Part shown: positions 1 through 11,240 of the stretch, piece after piece
How positions within the stretch are numbered: the first letter of the stretch is position 1
How the letters are laid out: the number at the start of each line of letters is the position of its first letter
Assembly (NCBI RefSeq): GCF_022605725.1
Contig: NC_065551.1
Location: 14,508,001-14,572,000 of the forward strand
Direction of reading: 5' to 3'
Length of the DNA stretch: 64,000 nucleotides
Origin: Anthonomus grandis grandis
Taxonomy: Eukaryota; Arthropoda; Insecta; Coleoptera; Curculionidae
Program-made: the position numbers and the translations under genes
The notes under the pieces: model-generated
Told to the model about the DNA's origin: nothing
Database searches by the model: none
Seen by the model: only the letters and a program-made list of their open reading frames with translations

Positions 1-1560
1 TAGAACTAGTAAGTGCAATGGGTCTGTAATTACTCGGTTCTGTCCTATCTCTACCTTTATGTAAGGGAACAATTACCGCTCTTTAAAATATAGTAGGAAA
101 AACGATACTGGTGAATATCAAATTCACAATATGTACCAAAGGCACAATCAAAATGGAAATACCAAAGTCATCTGCAGAAGATGACAGGGGACAAAAACAT
201 GGATGGAAATTTCCTTTGTTGCTCCCGGATCACACCACGAACATTATTAGGCTTATGTATCTTATTGGCTAGCTTAGAACCAACAGAACTAAAATACATA
301 TTAAGTTCATTAACTACCTCTTTCTGGTCAGTGGTTTCTTGATTATTAGTATTTTTAATACAAGGAATAATAGATTTTATCTTACATTCATTGGTAGCTA
401 ATTTGATTATGTCTCAGGTTTTCCTCGAATCACACCCAGCACTTTCTAATTGTTGCTTATAGTAGTAAATAAGCAATAATAATAAAATATATAGGTACTT
501 AAGAATTTTACGTTGCAGTCGCTCTGTTGTTTTGCTCAAACTTCATATTTGAGAGACCATACTAGACTTCCATACTCCAACCTCGGAAGCATCAAGCTAT
601 CAAATCGTTTTAAATAACAGTCAATATTAAAACTCTTAGTTGATCTAACAATGAAGCCCATTGTTCTATGTGCTTTCTTTAGCATCTTTATAATATGCTT
701 TGTAAATGCTAGATTGCAATCAATTACAACTTTCAGGCGCTTTTCACTATTGGATTCTCTAAGCATTGGGTATGTACACTGTGCGTATTATTTTTAACAA
801 CATTCTCATTAAGGGATAGTAGAACATTTTTTGCTATTAAAGTTAAATGCATTTTCTTCGCACCATTCTATAACATTATTAAAATTTTTCTATAAGCTGT
901 AAAGACAGTCTTCCTTAGAACTAATTTCTATAATTATCTCAAGACCATCTGCAAGAAGTAATGCTTCGTAGTTACGTGTAACTGAGCATATATCACTGAG
1001 GGTTATTAAAAATAATAGAGATAATAATAGATATCTAAGTTACTTTAGAACTACCAGTGTAATAATCAGATCTGGCACATTTGATCTCAATATATTGGTG
1101 CCTGTTTGATAGATAAGATACAATGAAATTATCAAGAACATTATTTTGGCAAAGTGATTCTACAATAATACTATGCTTAACCCTATCAAAGACCTTTTTC
1201 ATGTCAGCGTAAAATATATCAATTAGCTTTTTTTTCATTTAAAGTATTATAAACAAAGTAACACAAGTCAATAAGATTTGTCATTGTAAACCTATTTGGT
1301 AAAAGTCCATGTTGCTGTGCAGATATATTGTACTTGACCTGATCATAGGGGCTATTAACCAAAGCTATTACAAAAATCTTGAATAAATCATTAAGAATTG
1401 TAATAGGGCGGTAGTTTGTGGTTTCATTTTAAGCACCTAGCCTGAATAAAGAAATTACTTCCCTTATATGCCAGGTTGTGGGATAAACTGAGGATCTTAA
1501 ACTAAGATAAAAAATGTGTAAATAATGATGAATCAGCAAACATTTGCGATTTTCCTTGAA
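1..1560 (-). pseudogene. Jockey-like LINE reverse transcriptase relic
   Basis: Decayed non-LTR retrotransposon read on the minus strand, continuing past the left edge. From about 1440 down to 1330 the translation contains NYRPITILNDLFKIF and QQHGLLP, typical of the start of the RT domain. At 1238-1035 comes motif A (FYADMKKVFDRVKHS). At 766-536 lies the region after the catalytic YADD box (KAHRTMGFIVRSTKSF, then LPRLEYGSLVWS). Frameshifts and stops separate the pieces, so no protein can be made. The motif order matches Jockey/CR1-type LINEs; the exact clade is inferred. Upstream endonuclease was not recognised. Confidence 0.75.
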
Positions 1561-1850
1561 GAATTTATCTTATTTAAATAATAAAAGCTGTTGAGGAAGG
1601 AACAAGTTTATCGCTTGTTATCAACAAAAGACCTTTTTTTGTATTGGACCGAATAGGTATTTCAATTCAATAAACATATTAGTTATGACAAGCCAGTTCA
1701 CAAACATCTTTAAACAATATTGCATGATAATCTGCTGATCAGAAACCATCGTATCCGAGACCATCGCTGATATCAGCTGAGGTATTTTTTATAAAGACAA
1801 TCATATTTTAAATAAATATAACACTTTATTGTATAAAGACGTAGAGCTGA

Positions 1851-2910
1851 TTGTTGTCTTGTCAAGTCAATTGCAAAGATCTGCCCAAGAAAGAATTCTT
1901 TTACCTTTTTTCGTTACTAAGTTCTTCGGGTCCCATAGAACACAATGATATCTTAAAGATATTTAAAGATATCATATTCAGAACATGTGAGACGTCTAAG
2001 ACGCCTGGTATTTCCGAAAAGATGACTTTAAGACGTTTTAAAAATGTTACAAAGCCGAACATTTTTAAGATGCCTTTTAACAGTGCCTTTAAGATGTCCT
2101 TTTATAGTATTATTAAGGTTATCAATACATATAAAATTCACACTAAAATCACATTAAATTGAATATACTACTAAAAAACAAACTAAATAAGGAACTCAAA
2201 ATATAATTAATAAAGAGTTATCACATCACTACACAATCAAAAACACACTTTTATCTATACAATTCAATATAAATAAACTTTAAATAACTAACAAAACACG
2301 ACAAAAATTCTCAGATGAACAATAGAAGCCAGGAGCACGCGAAAACAAAAGATGTTCTAAAACACGTGCAAATGTTTTTTTTAAATGTTAGGTTAGATTA
2401 CGTTTGAGGTTAAGATTTGAGAAAATTCTGCTGCTTACATACGGAACAGCAGAGATGTATTTATCGTATTTGCGTTTAGTATAAGCGTTGATTAGGAATA
2501 TGGGATATTATATGATTGAGAATATGAACCCAAATATTTAATCAACTGTATAAGCATAAAAATACCGGTTGACAATTACATCATTGATGAGGAACAGATT
2601 CTAACAATTTTTTTTGAATGAATTAAGGAATATTCGATTTAGTTTAATATTAGTACTATAAGAATTTTTATATTAATTATATTTATCAGATTCGCAATAA
2701 TTTATCTTACTGAATAAAAAGATCTAAGAAAAATATTTTTGGACAAATTGTCTTAATAATTACTATAATGAAAATGTATATTTATATATATTTATTAATC
2801 CTTAAAATATAGGAAAAGATATTAAACAGATATCTTAAAGATATATTCTATTGATAGACATATTTACGATATCTTTAATAAGACATCTTAAAGATACCTT
2901 TTACTAGTCC
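1851..2910. repeat. AT-rich stretch with repeated AAGATATCTTAAAGAT-like motifs
   Basis: No gene is supported here. A 103-codon open frame at 1851-2162 has no recognisable domain and overlaps simple repeats. The blocks around 1950-2110 and 2820-2905 share short palindromic words (gatatcttaaagatat, aagacatcttaaagat), suggesting two ends of an old repeat. The intervening sequence is featureless and AT-rich. Confidence 0.4.
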
Positions 2911-2929
2911 TACGATATTAGTTTTTATA

Positions 2930-3150
2930 AAAGGCAAAAATACAAAATCTACAGCATCACAGAAACATTTCATAAAACGACAAAGGTTACATGTTTCACT
3001 CGACGAGAGCATCATCACAACATAACATACACAAAACATCTAACATATGTTATGTTATGGTCTGATGATGCTCTAGTCGAGCGAAACATGTAACATTTGT
3101 CGTTTTATTAAATGTTTCTGTGCTGCTGTAGATTTTGTGTTTTTGCCTTT
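2930..3150. repeat. 221-bp foldback (long palindrome)
   Basis: The two halves are inverted copies around a centre near 3040. The left half opens aaaggcaaaaatacaaaatc and the right half ends with its reverse complement. The arms are about 100 bp with a few mismatches. Each arm carries the same word, GATGATGCTC, then a short loop, then GAG(C/T)GAAACATGTAAC. The element could fold into a hairpin if transcribed. It may be a foldback transposon or a templated inverted duplication. Confidence 0.8.
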
Positions 3151-3372
3151 ACCTGACCAGCATCTTTGGGAAAATGGATGAATTTTTCGAGTTAAGATAT
3201 TAGTACGTTATTTAGATATAAATAAGACTTCTTATAGATGTCCTCCTTCTTCTTAACTAATTAACACTTCTCAAAGAATCCCTTCCATTGATCCTATTAT
3301 TTTTATAAGAAAATTGAAAAATAAACATTTTGCATGAAACTTTACCGAGGAATTCATTTTACCTTTTTGTAG

Positions 3373-4286
3373 GTCAGGCTTTAACATGTTACTCCTGTTC
3401 AGGCCCTATGAACCAATCCCACGACTGCGAAGTGAACGTCACCGCCAAAAATCTTACTCAAGAGTGCAGTCCTGGATTTGTTTGTACCGTTTTTATTGAA
3501 AAAAGTGAGTAAACATTCGTTATTTTTGAACATTTTAAATTTGGACAAAAAAAATTATATTTAGCTTATTTGCTTTGATAATCTAATCAGTTTTTAAATA
3601 GACTTTTATCGATATTTTCAATGTTTATATTTGTAATTTATCACTTTTAGTAAACTTAAAAATGGGTCCCTATACAAATAAGAGTCAATAGTAAGCTTAA
3701 ATGTAAATATTATTAAATTAAAGTATAGTTGGATCCTTTAATATGGCACTAAAATCAGAGAAAAGTTTTACAAGTAACCAGGACTCTTTATTATATTCTC
3801 GACACGTATTTCGCTAACGAATTTATTCTTTGGTTATTCCTTTTTTAAAAAACCATTCATGGCACTAAAAATTTAATTCCTCCGTGGTCTTAGAAAAAGT
3901 TAGCTGAAAAGAGTACCATGTCGATGAGATAATAAAAACTTAAAAAAAAAATTGTAATTATAGCAAAAACAACTATCAACATCAAAAATATGTCATTAAA
4001 TTTATTAGAAAAATTACCTGTAAATATCCTATATCTTTTTTAATTTTTAGGTGACAATCAGTCGTTTATAACCCGACTGTGCCATCAACCAAACGAATGT
4101 GAAATTTTAGAAAAAGCAAACACGACACACGGATTGGGTTTTAAGACCATTACTTACTGTACCACCTGCAATACGAGTCTCTGCAACGTTGGAAATTCCG
4201 GAAACTCATACATTTCTAGTTCCAGTTGGATAATTATCTCCCTAGGAGTAACTTTCATGGGGATTTTTTCTACTAATGTAGCCTAG
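3373..4286 (+). CDS. Ly6/uPAR-domain protein 1, exons 2 and 3 (signal-peptide exon not found)
   Basis: Two exons read from splice sites. Exon 2 is 3373-3504, after tttttgtag and before gtgagt. Exon 3 is 4051-4286, after taatttttag and ending in TAG. Both junctions are phase 1 and the frame stays open. Exon 2 begins QALTCYSCSGPMN and carries further cysteines (HDC, QEC, FVC). Exon 3 has LCHQPNEC and the family hallmark CTTCNTSLCN, followed by a hydrophobic tail (SSSWIIISLGVTFMGIF) that fits a GPI-anchor signal. Ly6 proteins of this type are small three-finger surface or secreted proteins. The first exon should encode a signal peptide ending in a split Gly; none was seen upstream, so it may be outside the window or lost. 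An in-frame ATG at 3330 precedes a good acceptor and is probably not the real start. Confidence 0.85.
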
Positions 4287-4310
4287 AGATATTTATTTCA
4301 TAAATATGTA

Positions 4311-4316
4311 AATAAA
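4311..4316 (+). terminator. Poly(A) signal AATAAA of Ly6-1
   Basis: An AATAAA hexamer lies 25 bases after the Ly6-1 stop codon, the expected place for a polyadenylation signal. Confidence 0.6.
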
Positions 4317-5204
4317 ATATTCTTTCTTTATATTTATATATCTATTTTTTAGGCTACAGTTTAATATAAGCTCAATAAAAAGGTTTTTAAGATCGAATTT
4401 TTAAAAAGTGTATCATTCTGTATGCCTCGTCATATGCATACCTATGTATCATTCTCTAAACAAAACAAAAATTAATTCAGTGCATCATTTCCTACGCTTG
4501 GCAATTTCCTTTTAAATTACTGTACGAAATAAGTAAATCTTGGTAATGACTTATTTATTATTCCCTAAAGTTTACATTATTACTTGAACTTGTAAACAAT
4601 TTTTAAGTTTATAGAGATAGTTTAAACTTATGATTTGCGTTAACTTTATTATACAGTGTCTATATTATGAGATGGCAAAATGTAGGAAACACCACGCCCC
4701 AATTTTTGAAAGGCCAAGGGAATTGGAAATTTCGGAATTGGAGCACAGATTTTTTTATTAATATGTAATGACTTTTCCATTAAAGAAATTTTTTAGTTCT
4801 TTCCAGGCAATTCTTTGAAAACACATTTTGACGTAACTGCCTGGAATAGATTTTTCTAGGCATATATTTTAAATAGTTCACTTAGTTGGGTATTACCTTT
4901 TCCGGGTAATTCATATTTATTTCTTTTTGACGATTAAGATCTATCTCAGAATTAAATTAACTAACTAAAAAAATAAAAAAATGTACTTCTAAAATCTGAA
5001 ATTCCTAGGGAAAGAATACTTTACCGTATACGTTGAATGTTTAGGCCACGAGACTCTATTTTAATGTTAGTTTAGCGTTAAATAAAAATTATTACCGTAG
5101 GCCGTGGCATACTTTTCTAGTTATTTGGTGTAAAACTTCCAAATTTGGGTCAGCCCGTAGAGAAAATCGCCATTTTTGATGGAAAACATTTTAGTCAAAC
5201 GCGA
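4317..5204. other. Intergenic AT-rich DNA
   Basis: No gene, RNA or clear transposon was recognised. It separates the end of Ly6-1 from the duplicated first-exon block of Ly6-2. Confidence 0.5.
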
Positions 5205-5264
5205 ATTTACCTGTTGAATGGTGTTCTATCGAACAGTTTTTGATTATTTACGAAGGCGGCTATT

Positions 5265-5331
5265 ATGGAAATTCAGTTTTCTTTACAAAGTTTTATAGTT
5301 TTTATATTTGTTTTATCAATTTTAAAAACAG
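5265..5331 (+). CDS. Ly6-2 signal-peptide exon, copy A
   Basis: 67-nt exon beginning with ATG and ending in G before a gtaatt donor (phase 1). It encodes 22 residues starting MEIQFSLQSFIVFIFV, a typical short hydrophobic signal peptide, plus the first base of a Gly codon. Exon 2 at 35089 starts with GT, completing Gly in phase, and is the nearest compatible downstream plus-strand exon. Copy B at 9707 is nearly identical, so this may be an alternative first exon or an inactive duplicate. There is no transcript evidence here. Confidence 0.65.
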
Positions 5332-5841
5332 GTAATTAAAATAATTTATTCAATTTAATTGTAATATTTGATTTTTTTGGGATTGCAGCACATTTTTTTT
5401 GAATCACCTACGTTTTGACCTTTATCATCATCTTCATCATCAGAACCTTTTTATAAAATTCACACAAAACAACACTTATTCAATAACAATCCTTAATGAA
5501 GAAATAATAAAGATCGAAATATTGGAATTTTACCCATTCTGATTCATATTAAAAGGAATTTAAGAAAATCAAAAAATAAACCTTGGACCCTGTAAAGTTA
5601 AGAAAAAACGAGAGAAAGGTATTGGCTCCCTGGAAAAACTTCTCACAGTGCCCTTGTATTTCTTAGGCAGCGGCCATCTTGGATCACGTAGGCGTACTTA
5701 ATTTCAACAGCAGTATCACGTGACCGTTTCTTACTAATAAAATAATCAATCACGTGATGTATGTGTATTTATTATACAGTGTAAAGTCACTTTACTTGCT
5801 ACAAGGTTTATTTAAAAAATTTATTTGCTTTACAAGTTATA

Positions 5842-8800
5842 CGGGGTGTCCCGAAATTATATCGCAATATTTTACCAGCCGCATCTTTGTCTAAAAATAA
5901 GACAAAAACTTCATATACAGGAATCTTGAAAAGTGAATCGTTTTCATGTTATAGGGTGTTTTATAATTGTTTTATATTATGTTGCTTCTTTTTAATTTTA
6001 CTATCCAAATAATTAAAAAGTAACTAGAAAAAAAGCTATCTTTGCTGACCACTAATTTTAAACGACCCTATATCCCTTTAAGTTGCAGAAGTCTGAGAAA
6101 CATTTTAATTGAAAATTTCTTAATGATTTGTGATGAAAGGTCATCTAATGACAAAATTTTATTTCTTTTATATTTTTTTCTTTTCATATTATTTTTTTTG
6201 AGGTGGGAAATTATTATCCCAAAAAAATTTTAGTCGAATGACTATCTCTATGAATTTGCTGGGAAAATAATTTCCCACGTGCATAAAATTTTTAGAAAAC
6301 AATGCCTAATCTACTAAAAAATGATTTTTATTCGAATAAGTAATCAAAAAATTATCAAGTACGTACAAGCAAATACTAAACTAAAACTTCCATTGCTATA
6401 TATTTGAAAAATTTTATAAAACTTATGGATTTCAAATAAGGAACCGAACTCAAAATATAAGACGTATGAAAAGGGGTAAAACAATTTTTACATAATCCGA
6501 CATTACAAGTTGAGCAAATTATATTGCTCCGTTTCTCCTTGGCTTCTGTACTACAGCGGGCGCACCTTCTGTAAGTTTTGATCGTTGAGGGCATATGATC
6601 GCCTACATTTGTGAGTCTGACAGTATTTTGTACGGTCTTCGTACCATCAGGGTTGTTTCTTTTTTTTTGGTGCAAAAATTGTTTATGAGTTGGTTTACAA
6701 GCAAGGACCTAAATTTCAAGTGACTTATGGGTTTTTTCTTTTGCATTTTTGCTGACAACCTATAAAGTATGTAGGAATTCACAGTACATGCTTCTAGTAA
6801 GTATAAAAATATTTTGATCCACCATCGTCTAGATTTATGATTCATATTATAAAATGACATGTATTGGTCAAAATAGTCTACTCCGCCCATATATTTATTA
6901 TAATAAGAAATCATTGTTGGACAATTCACATCAATTTTTTCGCCTTTTTGGTTACGTCGCAAAACTGTGGTTTTTTCACTAGGATCATGAATTGTGGATG
7001 CAACACATACAGATTTTGTGCCGCGATCCTTCCATTTTACTATTCCGATGTTGCCAGATTGTGCGAAATGAAACTCTGATTTTTGTAACTCTTTATCAGG
7101 TTTTAAAATATCTTTAGGGTAATATTTTCTATCTACTCGTAAGGTGACGCACGCAGATAAATCTTTACTAAGGAGAACATCAAGAAGAGTAATACTACAT
7201 AAATAGTTGTCAAACAAGAAACAGTAATATTTTCCAGCATAAGGTTCCGATAGCCACAACACCCCTTTTCTCCCAGGCTTTGTGCTACTGTACCATCTTC
7301 ATTTTTTCCGGTGTAGATATCAAAATTTAACAGATACCCACTTTCAGAGCAGCAACAAGTCCAAACTTTAAAGCCCCTTTTGGTGGGCTTCATTGGCATA
7401 TACTGTTTCATACTAGACCTTCCTTTGTACCCTATCATAGACTCATCGATAGAAATATTGCGTGAAGAATTAAAGCATTTCGGAAACGTAGTTTTAAGAT
7501 GGTCAATCATAGGACGTAGTTTGTAGAGTTTATTAAACTGATCTGTTCCTTTGGCAGGCATTTTTGTATTGTCATTGAGATGTAGGTGTCTCAAAATAAA
7601 TAAAAACCTTTTCAAGGTCATAACTCTTGCGATTCGATCTACATGAAAGTTTTCATCTTTTGACCAGTATAATTTTATACTGGGTAGGGGGTGTATTCCC
7701 ATAGATACCAAAATTCCTAGAAAAGCTTTCAACTCCGCTAGTGTAATTTTTGTAAACTCGTCATTCTTGCGCAATTGTTGAGCGTATAGATTACTTTCAT
7801 CCACTATTTTTGTGAGAAAGGTATCAGGAAGAAATTTCAAAAAGATTGAAAGTGGACTGTCAATGTCATAGCCGTTTAGTCCTACATTTTCGGTAAATTG
7901 AACTTTACTATACATCTCTGGAATTTCGGTATTTTTGGTCCATTCAAATTTCTTTTCAGGTTTGTCCTTGGTTTTAAAACTTTATCTAATTTCTTGCTCA
8001 ATAACTTTGGTAACTTCTTCTTCTGATTCGCTGCTCTCAGACTCCAAAATTTCTGTAAAAAGTTTTTTGTACTTGGATGGGTCTATCAGCTCGTAATCTG
8101 GGTCTGCAACGGAGTCATCCGAATCTTCTAAAAAATTATCTTCAGTAAATATTTTCTTTCTTTGGAGACGTTTTGGTCGTGAAAAACTGGAATTTTCCGA
8201 AGATGTAGATGGCATATCTAGTATTTTCGAAGAAGGCACAGTAAAATCTGAGCTGCTATGCTTAGAATCATTAGGAAGTTGCTGGTCTGATTCTAATATA
8301 GAGTTCCTAAAGGATACTTTAAAGTTTTTGGTCACTGACAATGGCCATATTGTCTTCTGCATCTGAATCACCTTCACATTCTGAGTCAACAGCCATAGTT
8401 TCGGTGATATCTTCTTGATAAAGAAGCTCTTCTAACTGTTTATCGGACAAGTATTTGGGCAGCCACATCATGTATGGGACACCAATCACCAACTAGCGAT
8501 TGCTAAAAAGACAAAATTCAACGTATTATACGTATTTTCTGCCTGGCTAATTGACAGGCACTAATAATAATATTTTTTCTTCATAGATTAGATATTGGTA
8601 AGTATGAGAAACAGTTATTATTTGTTTTTAACAAAGATCAATAAGAAAAAAAACATAAATTCTAACCTCATTTTTTTTTTAATTTTTATCTTCAGTATGA
8701 CTAAATTTAAAAACCATTTAACACGAATTCACTATAATTTAAGGCTAATAAGTACCTATAATACTATACTTACATTTTTTAATAATATTTCACCTTCTTT

Positions 8801-9319
8801 TTCACAAAAAAAATCAACAAAAGGATTCAAAACATATGCAACAAGTATTTTATGCTTTTTGTGCTATATGGGGAACCACTGGCATAATAATTTCCCACCA
8901 AATGATCGTCTGTCAAGAGGAAACTTTGTCCACTGACGTACAGATGGCAGCACATACACTATAATGTACTGTAATACTTTCGGAAGATATTTTCCCAGTA
9001 AAACATTAGGCGCCTATATTAGGCACGATGGGAAAACAATATCCCAGTAGAACTTAAAGGGATATACATTTTACCATAAAATTGATTTAATATTTATAAA
9101 ATCAGTAACAATGACAGTAGTATACGATAAAAATTTCGAAAAATAACGACCAGGCGTTTCAAAAATATTAACAAAAAACCATCTTCAATAGGAATTATAA
9201 AACACTCTGTAACATAAAAATAATTCACTTTTTAAGATTCCTGTATATGAAGTTTTTGTCTTATTTTTGGGCAAAGATGCAGCTGGTAAAATATTGCGAT
9301 GTTATTTCGGGACACACTG
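5842..9319. mobile_element. TA-flanked inverted-repeat (mariner-type) element carrying a piggyBac relic
   Basis: The ends are inverted repeats of about 115 bp, opening CGGGGTGTCCCGAAAT on the left and (reverse-complemented) CAGTGTGTCCCGAAAT on the right, with shared gcaatattttaccagc inside. A TA dinucleotide flanks each end (5840-5841, 9320-9321), as Tc1/mariner elements leave. Copy B of the surrounding duplication has an uninterrupted site near 10057-10061. No mariner transposase is visible inside; instead a minus-strand piggyBac gene fills the middle. A second inverted pair, tatatccctttaagtt at about 6069-6084 and its complement at about 9050-9065, may be the piggyBac ends. Confidence 0.8.
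6376..8471 (-). pseudogene. piggyBac-like transposase (frameshifted)
   Basis: Cut-and-paste transposase relic on the minus strand. The start is taken as the ATG at 8471, giving MMWLPKYLSDKQLEELLY, a typical piggyBac N terminus, then an acidic region. The core holds the three catalytic aspartate boxes of the family: ISIDESMIGYKGR (about 7450), FLFDNYLCS (about 7205) and YNKYMGGVDYFDQ (about 6880). The C terminus at about 6590-6480 is the cysteine-rich binding domain (CARCSTEAK, CSTCNVGLCKNC). At least three breaks are seen: a frameshift near 8330, an in-frame stop at 7982-7984, and a frame change near 7260 and again near 6660. It cannot produce an active enzyme. Confidence 0.9.
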
Positions 9320-9706
9320 TATATTCTAACTGATACGATAAGAGTCATGATGAAAGATAATGATAAATTATTACGTAAATGCAAGCAGATCAAAAACTTA
9401 ACTATCTGGAATAATTACAAAGAAATGCGCAATTCGGTCAACTTTACAATTGATAGGGAATAAAAATCTTTTTTCACCATGCTAGAAGCGAAAACTGTTA
9501 GGCCCTTTGGTAAAAAATATTAACAAGATAAATAAAAAACAAATTCAATTCTACCTGAAGAGTTTAATAATGCAGAGCTAATAAATAGACATTTTTATTA
9601 AATCTGTACTTAATTTTCAAGCAAAACCAACCAAACTCTTACATTTTTAGAATTCAAACACAATAAAGTTAAATTTACTTTGTGAATTTACCTATTGAAT
9701 GATATT

Positions 9707-9773
9707 ATGGAAATTCTGTTTTCTTTACAAAGTTTTATAGTTTTTATACTTGTTTTATCAATTTTACAAACAG
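9707..9773 (+). CDS. Ly6-2 signal-peptide exon, copy B
   Basis: 67-nt first exon, ATG to a G before gtaatt (phase 1), encoding MEILFSLQSFIVFILV and so on, a hydrophobic secretion signal. It differs from copy A at only a few codons and keeps the frame and donor. With exons 35089-35226 and 44361-44593 it makes a 438-nt CDS of 145 residues without an internal stop. It lies closer to exon 2 than copy A and is not followed by a transposon break in its own block, so it is the preferred first exon. The 25-kb distance to exon 2 is filled by nested LTR elements. Confidence 0.65.
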
Positions 9774-10544
9774 GTAATTAAATTACTTATAATAATTTAT
9801 GACAATTTAATTGTAATATTTCATTTTTTTGCGATTCCAGCACATTTTTTTTGAATCACCCACGTTTTGACCTTTATCATCATCTTCATCATCAAAACCT
9901 CTTTATAAACTTTGAAACTTAATTTCAACAGCAGTATCACGTGACCGTTTCTTACTAATAAAACAATCAATCACGTGACGTATGTGTATTTATTATACAG
10001 TGTAAAGTCCATTTGCTTGCTACAAGGTTTATTTAAAAAATATTTGCTTTCCAAGGTATATATTCTAACTGATACGATAAAAGTCATGATGAAAGATAAC
10101 GATAAATTATTACGTTAATGCAAGCAGATCAAAAACTTTTAATTGAAAACTTTAGATTTAATTAATGTAAAGCTTATAAATAAACATTTTATTGAATCTG
10201 TACTAAATCTTTAAGCAGACCAAGAACTCTTACATTTTTATAATTCAAACACAAAGTTAAATTATAAGACTCTCATCTTTTTTTGACTCCTTACTTTGGT
10301 TATACTTTTTTTGTTTTAAAATGAAATTCTTCAAATTGGGATTGGGTGGTGTCAATAAATCAACACTTAAGTCTGTATGCCTTCATAATTACCGTGTGTC
10401 ACTCACTGTAAAATTTTTGTATTCTCAACTCTGTTTTTCCCTTAGGCTAGAAGTAAGCCATTATTATTCATGTACCAAATAATCCAGATAATAGAAACTC
10501 ACTAAGCCCTGTAAGTATTCTTCTTACACTTCCTTAGGTAGGTA

Positions 10545-11240
10545 CTGGAAAAGGTTATTGACGTTCAGATACAAGACATGTTAAAAAATACTCTTTACTA
10601 CCAGTCCATCAATCTGATTTTAGGCCAGATCACAGCTTTGCTACCGGATTAATAAAAATGGCCGATGATACAGTTTCTGCCACCGATCAAATCAGTTTTG
10701 GCGCTTTTAGATTACTCCAAAGTTTTCGATACTTTGATTTATGAGTTGTTCTTATCATTTTTAAAGTTCTTGGGGCTCTTTGAAGACGTATACAGCTTAA
10801 TTTTCAATATATTATGTGGTAGAATGCAAGCTGTGTCTTACGGTGGGAAAACATCAAGCTTCTTACCTGTTCAGTTAGGCGTTGCTTAGGGCTCAATTTT
10901 GGAACCTTTGCTCTATTCCCTCTATGTGTCCCAGTTCCTACTGCTTTCTTATCCAGCTTTCATCACTATTATTACGACGATACGCAATCGTATATTGTTT
11001 TTGACCCAGATGAATTGGAACAAGCTGTAGTCGCTTTAATTATGATCTGGAAAATGTCCACGAAATATCGAAAATACATTGCATAAAACTGAATGCATCA
11101 AAATTAGGAATAATAGTATTTGGTCCAAGAAATCGTAGGGACGAATTTGAGTAATCGTACAAAAACAAAATATTATTAAACTCTGAAATGATACCCTTTG
11201 TCAAAATTAGAAACTTAGGATTAGTGATATAGTGCTGGTG
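10545..11240 (+). pseudogene. LINE reverse transcriptase relic
   Basis: Plus-strand fragment of a Jockey-like LINE. It shows a decayed SGFRPDHS-like block (about 10605-10640), motif A as LALLDYSKVFDTL (about 10690), motif B as VQLGVA, stop, then GSILEPLLYSLYV (about 10870-10925), and a degenerate YDDTQSYIVF motif (about 10975). About ten stops or frame changes are present. No ends or target-site duplication were found. Confidence 0.7.

Larger units (their letters stand above)
5205..10265 (+). repeat. Tandem duplication carrying the first exon of Ly6-2
   Basis: Two direct copies of one block. Copy A spans about 5205-5841 plus 9320-9690 and is split by a 3.5-kb transposon. Copy B spans about 9690-10265. 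Shared landmarks in the same order are: the signal-peptide exon; a donor followed by a stretch containing gaatcacc(t/c)acgttttgac; the word tatcacgtgacc; tacagtgtaaagtc; tatattctaactgatacg; and acattttta(g/t)aattcaaacac. Copy B is shorter through several deletions. The duplication predates the transposon insertion in copy A. Confidence 0.85.

Noticed and set aside
1851..2162. 103-codon open frame as a gene
   Set aside because: No domain, no ATG at the given start, and it overlaps repeated gatatcttaaagat-type words.
3330..3372. ATG at 3330 as the start of Ly6-1
   Set aside because: It precedes a strong pyrimidine tract and AG acceptor, and the peptide is not a convincing signal sequence; the other Ly6 genes here start with a separate exon.
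5385..5450. GATGATGAAGATGATGATAA-like word (minus strand, also near 9850-9900) as a ribozyme or regulatory element
   Set aside because: It is low-complexity and lacks the GAAA core; it is simply part of the duplicated intron block.
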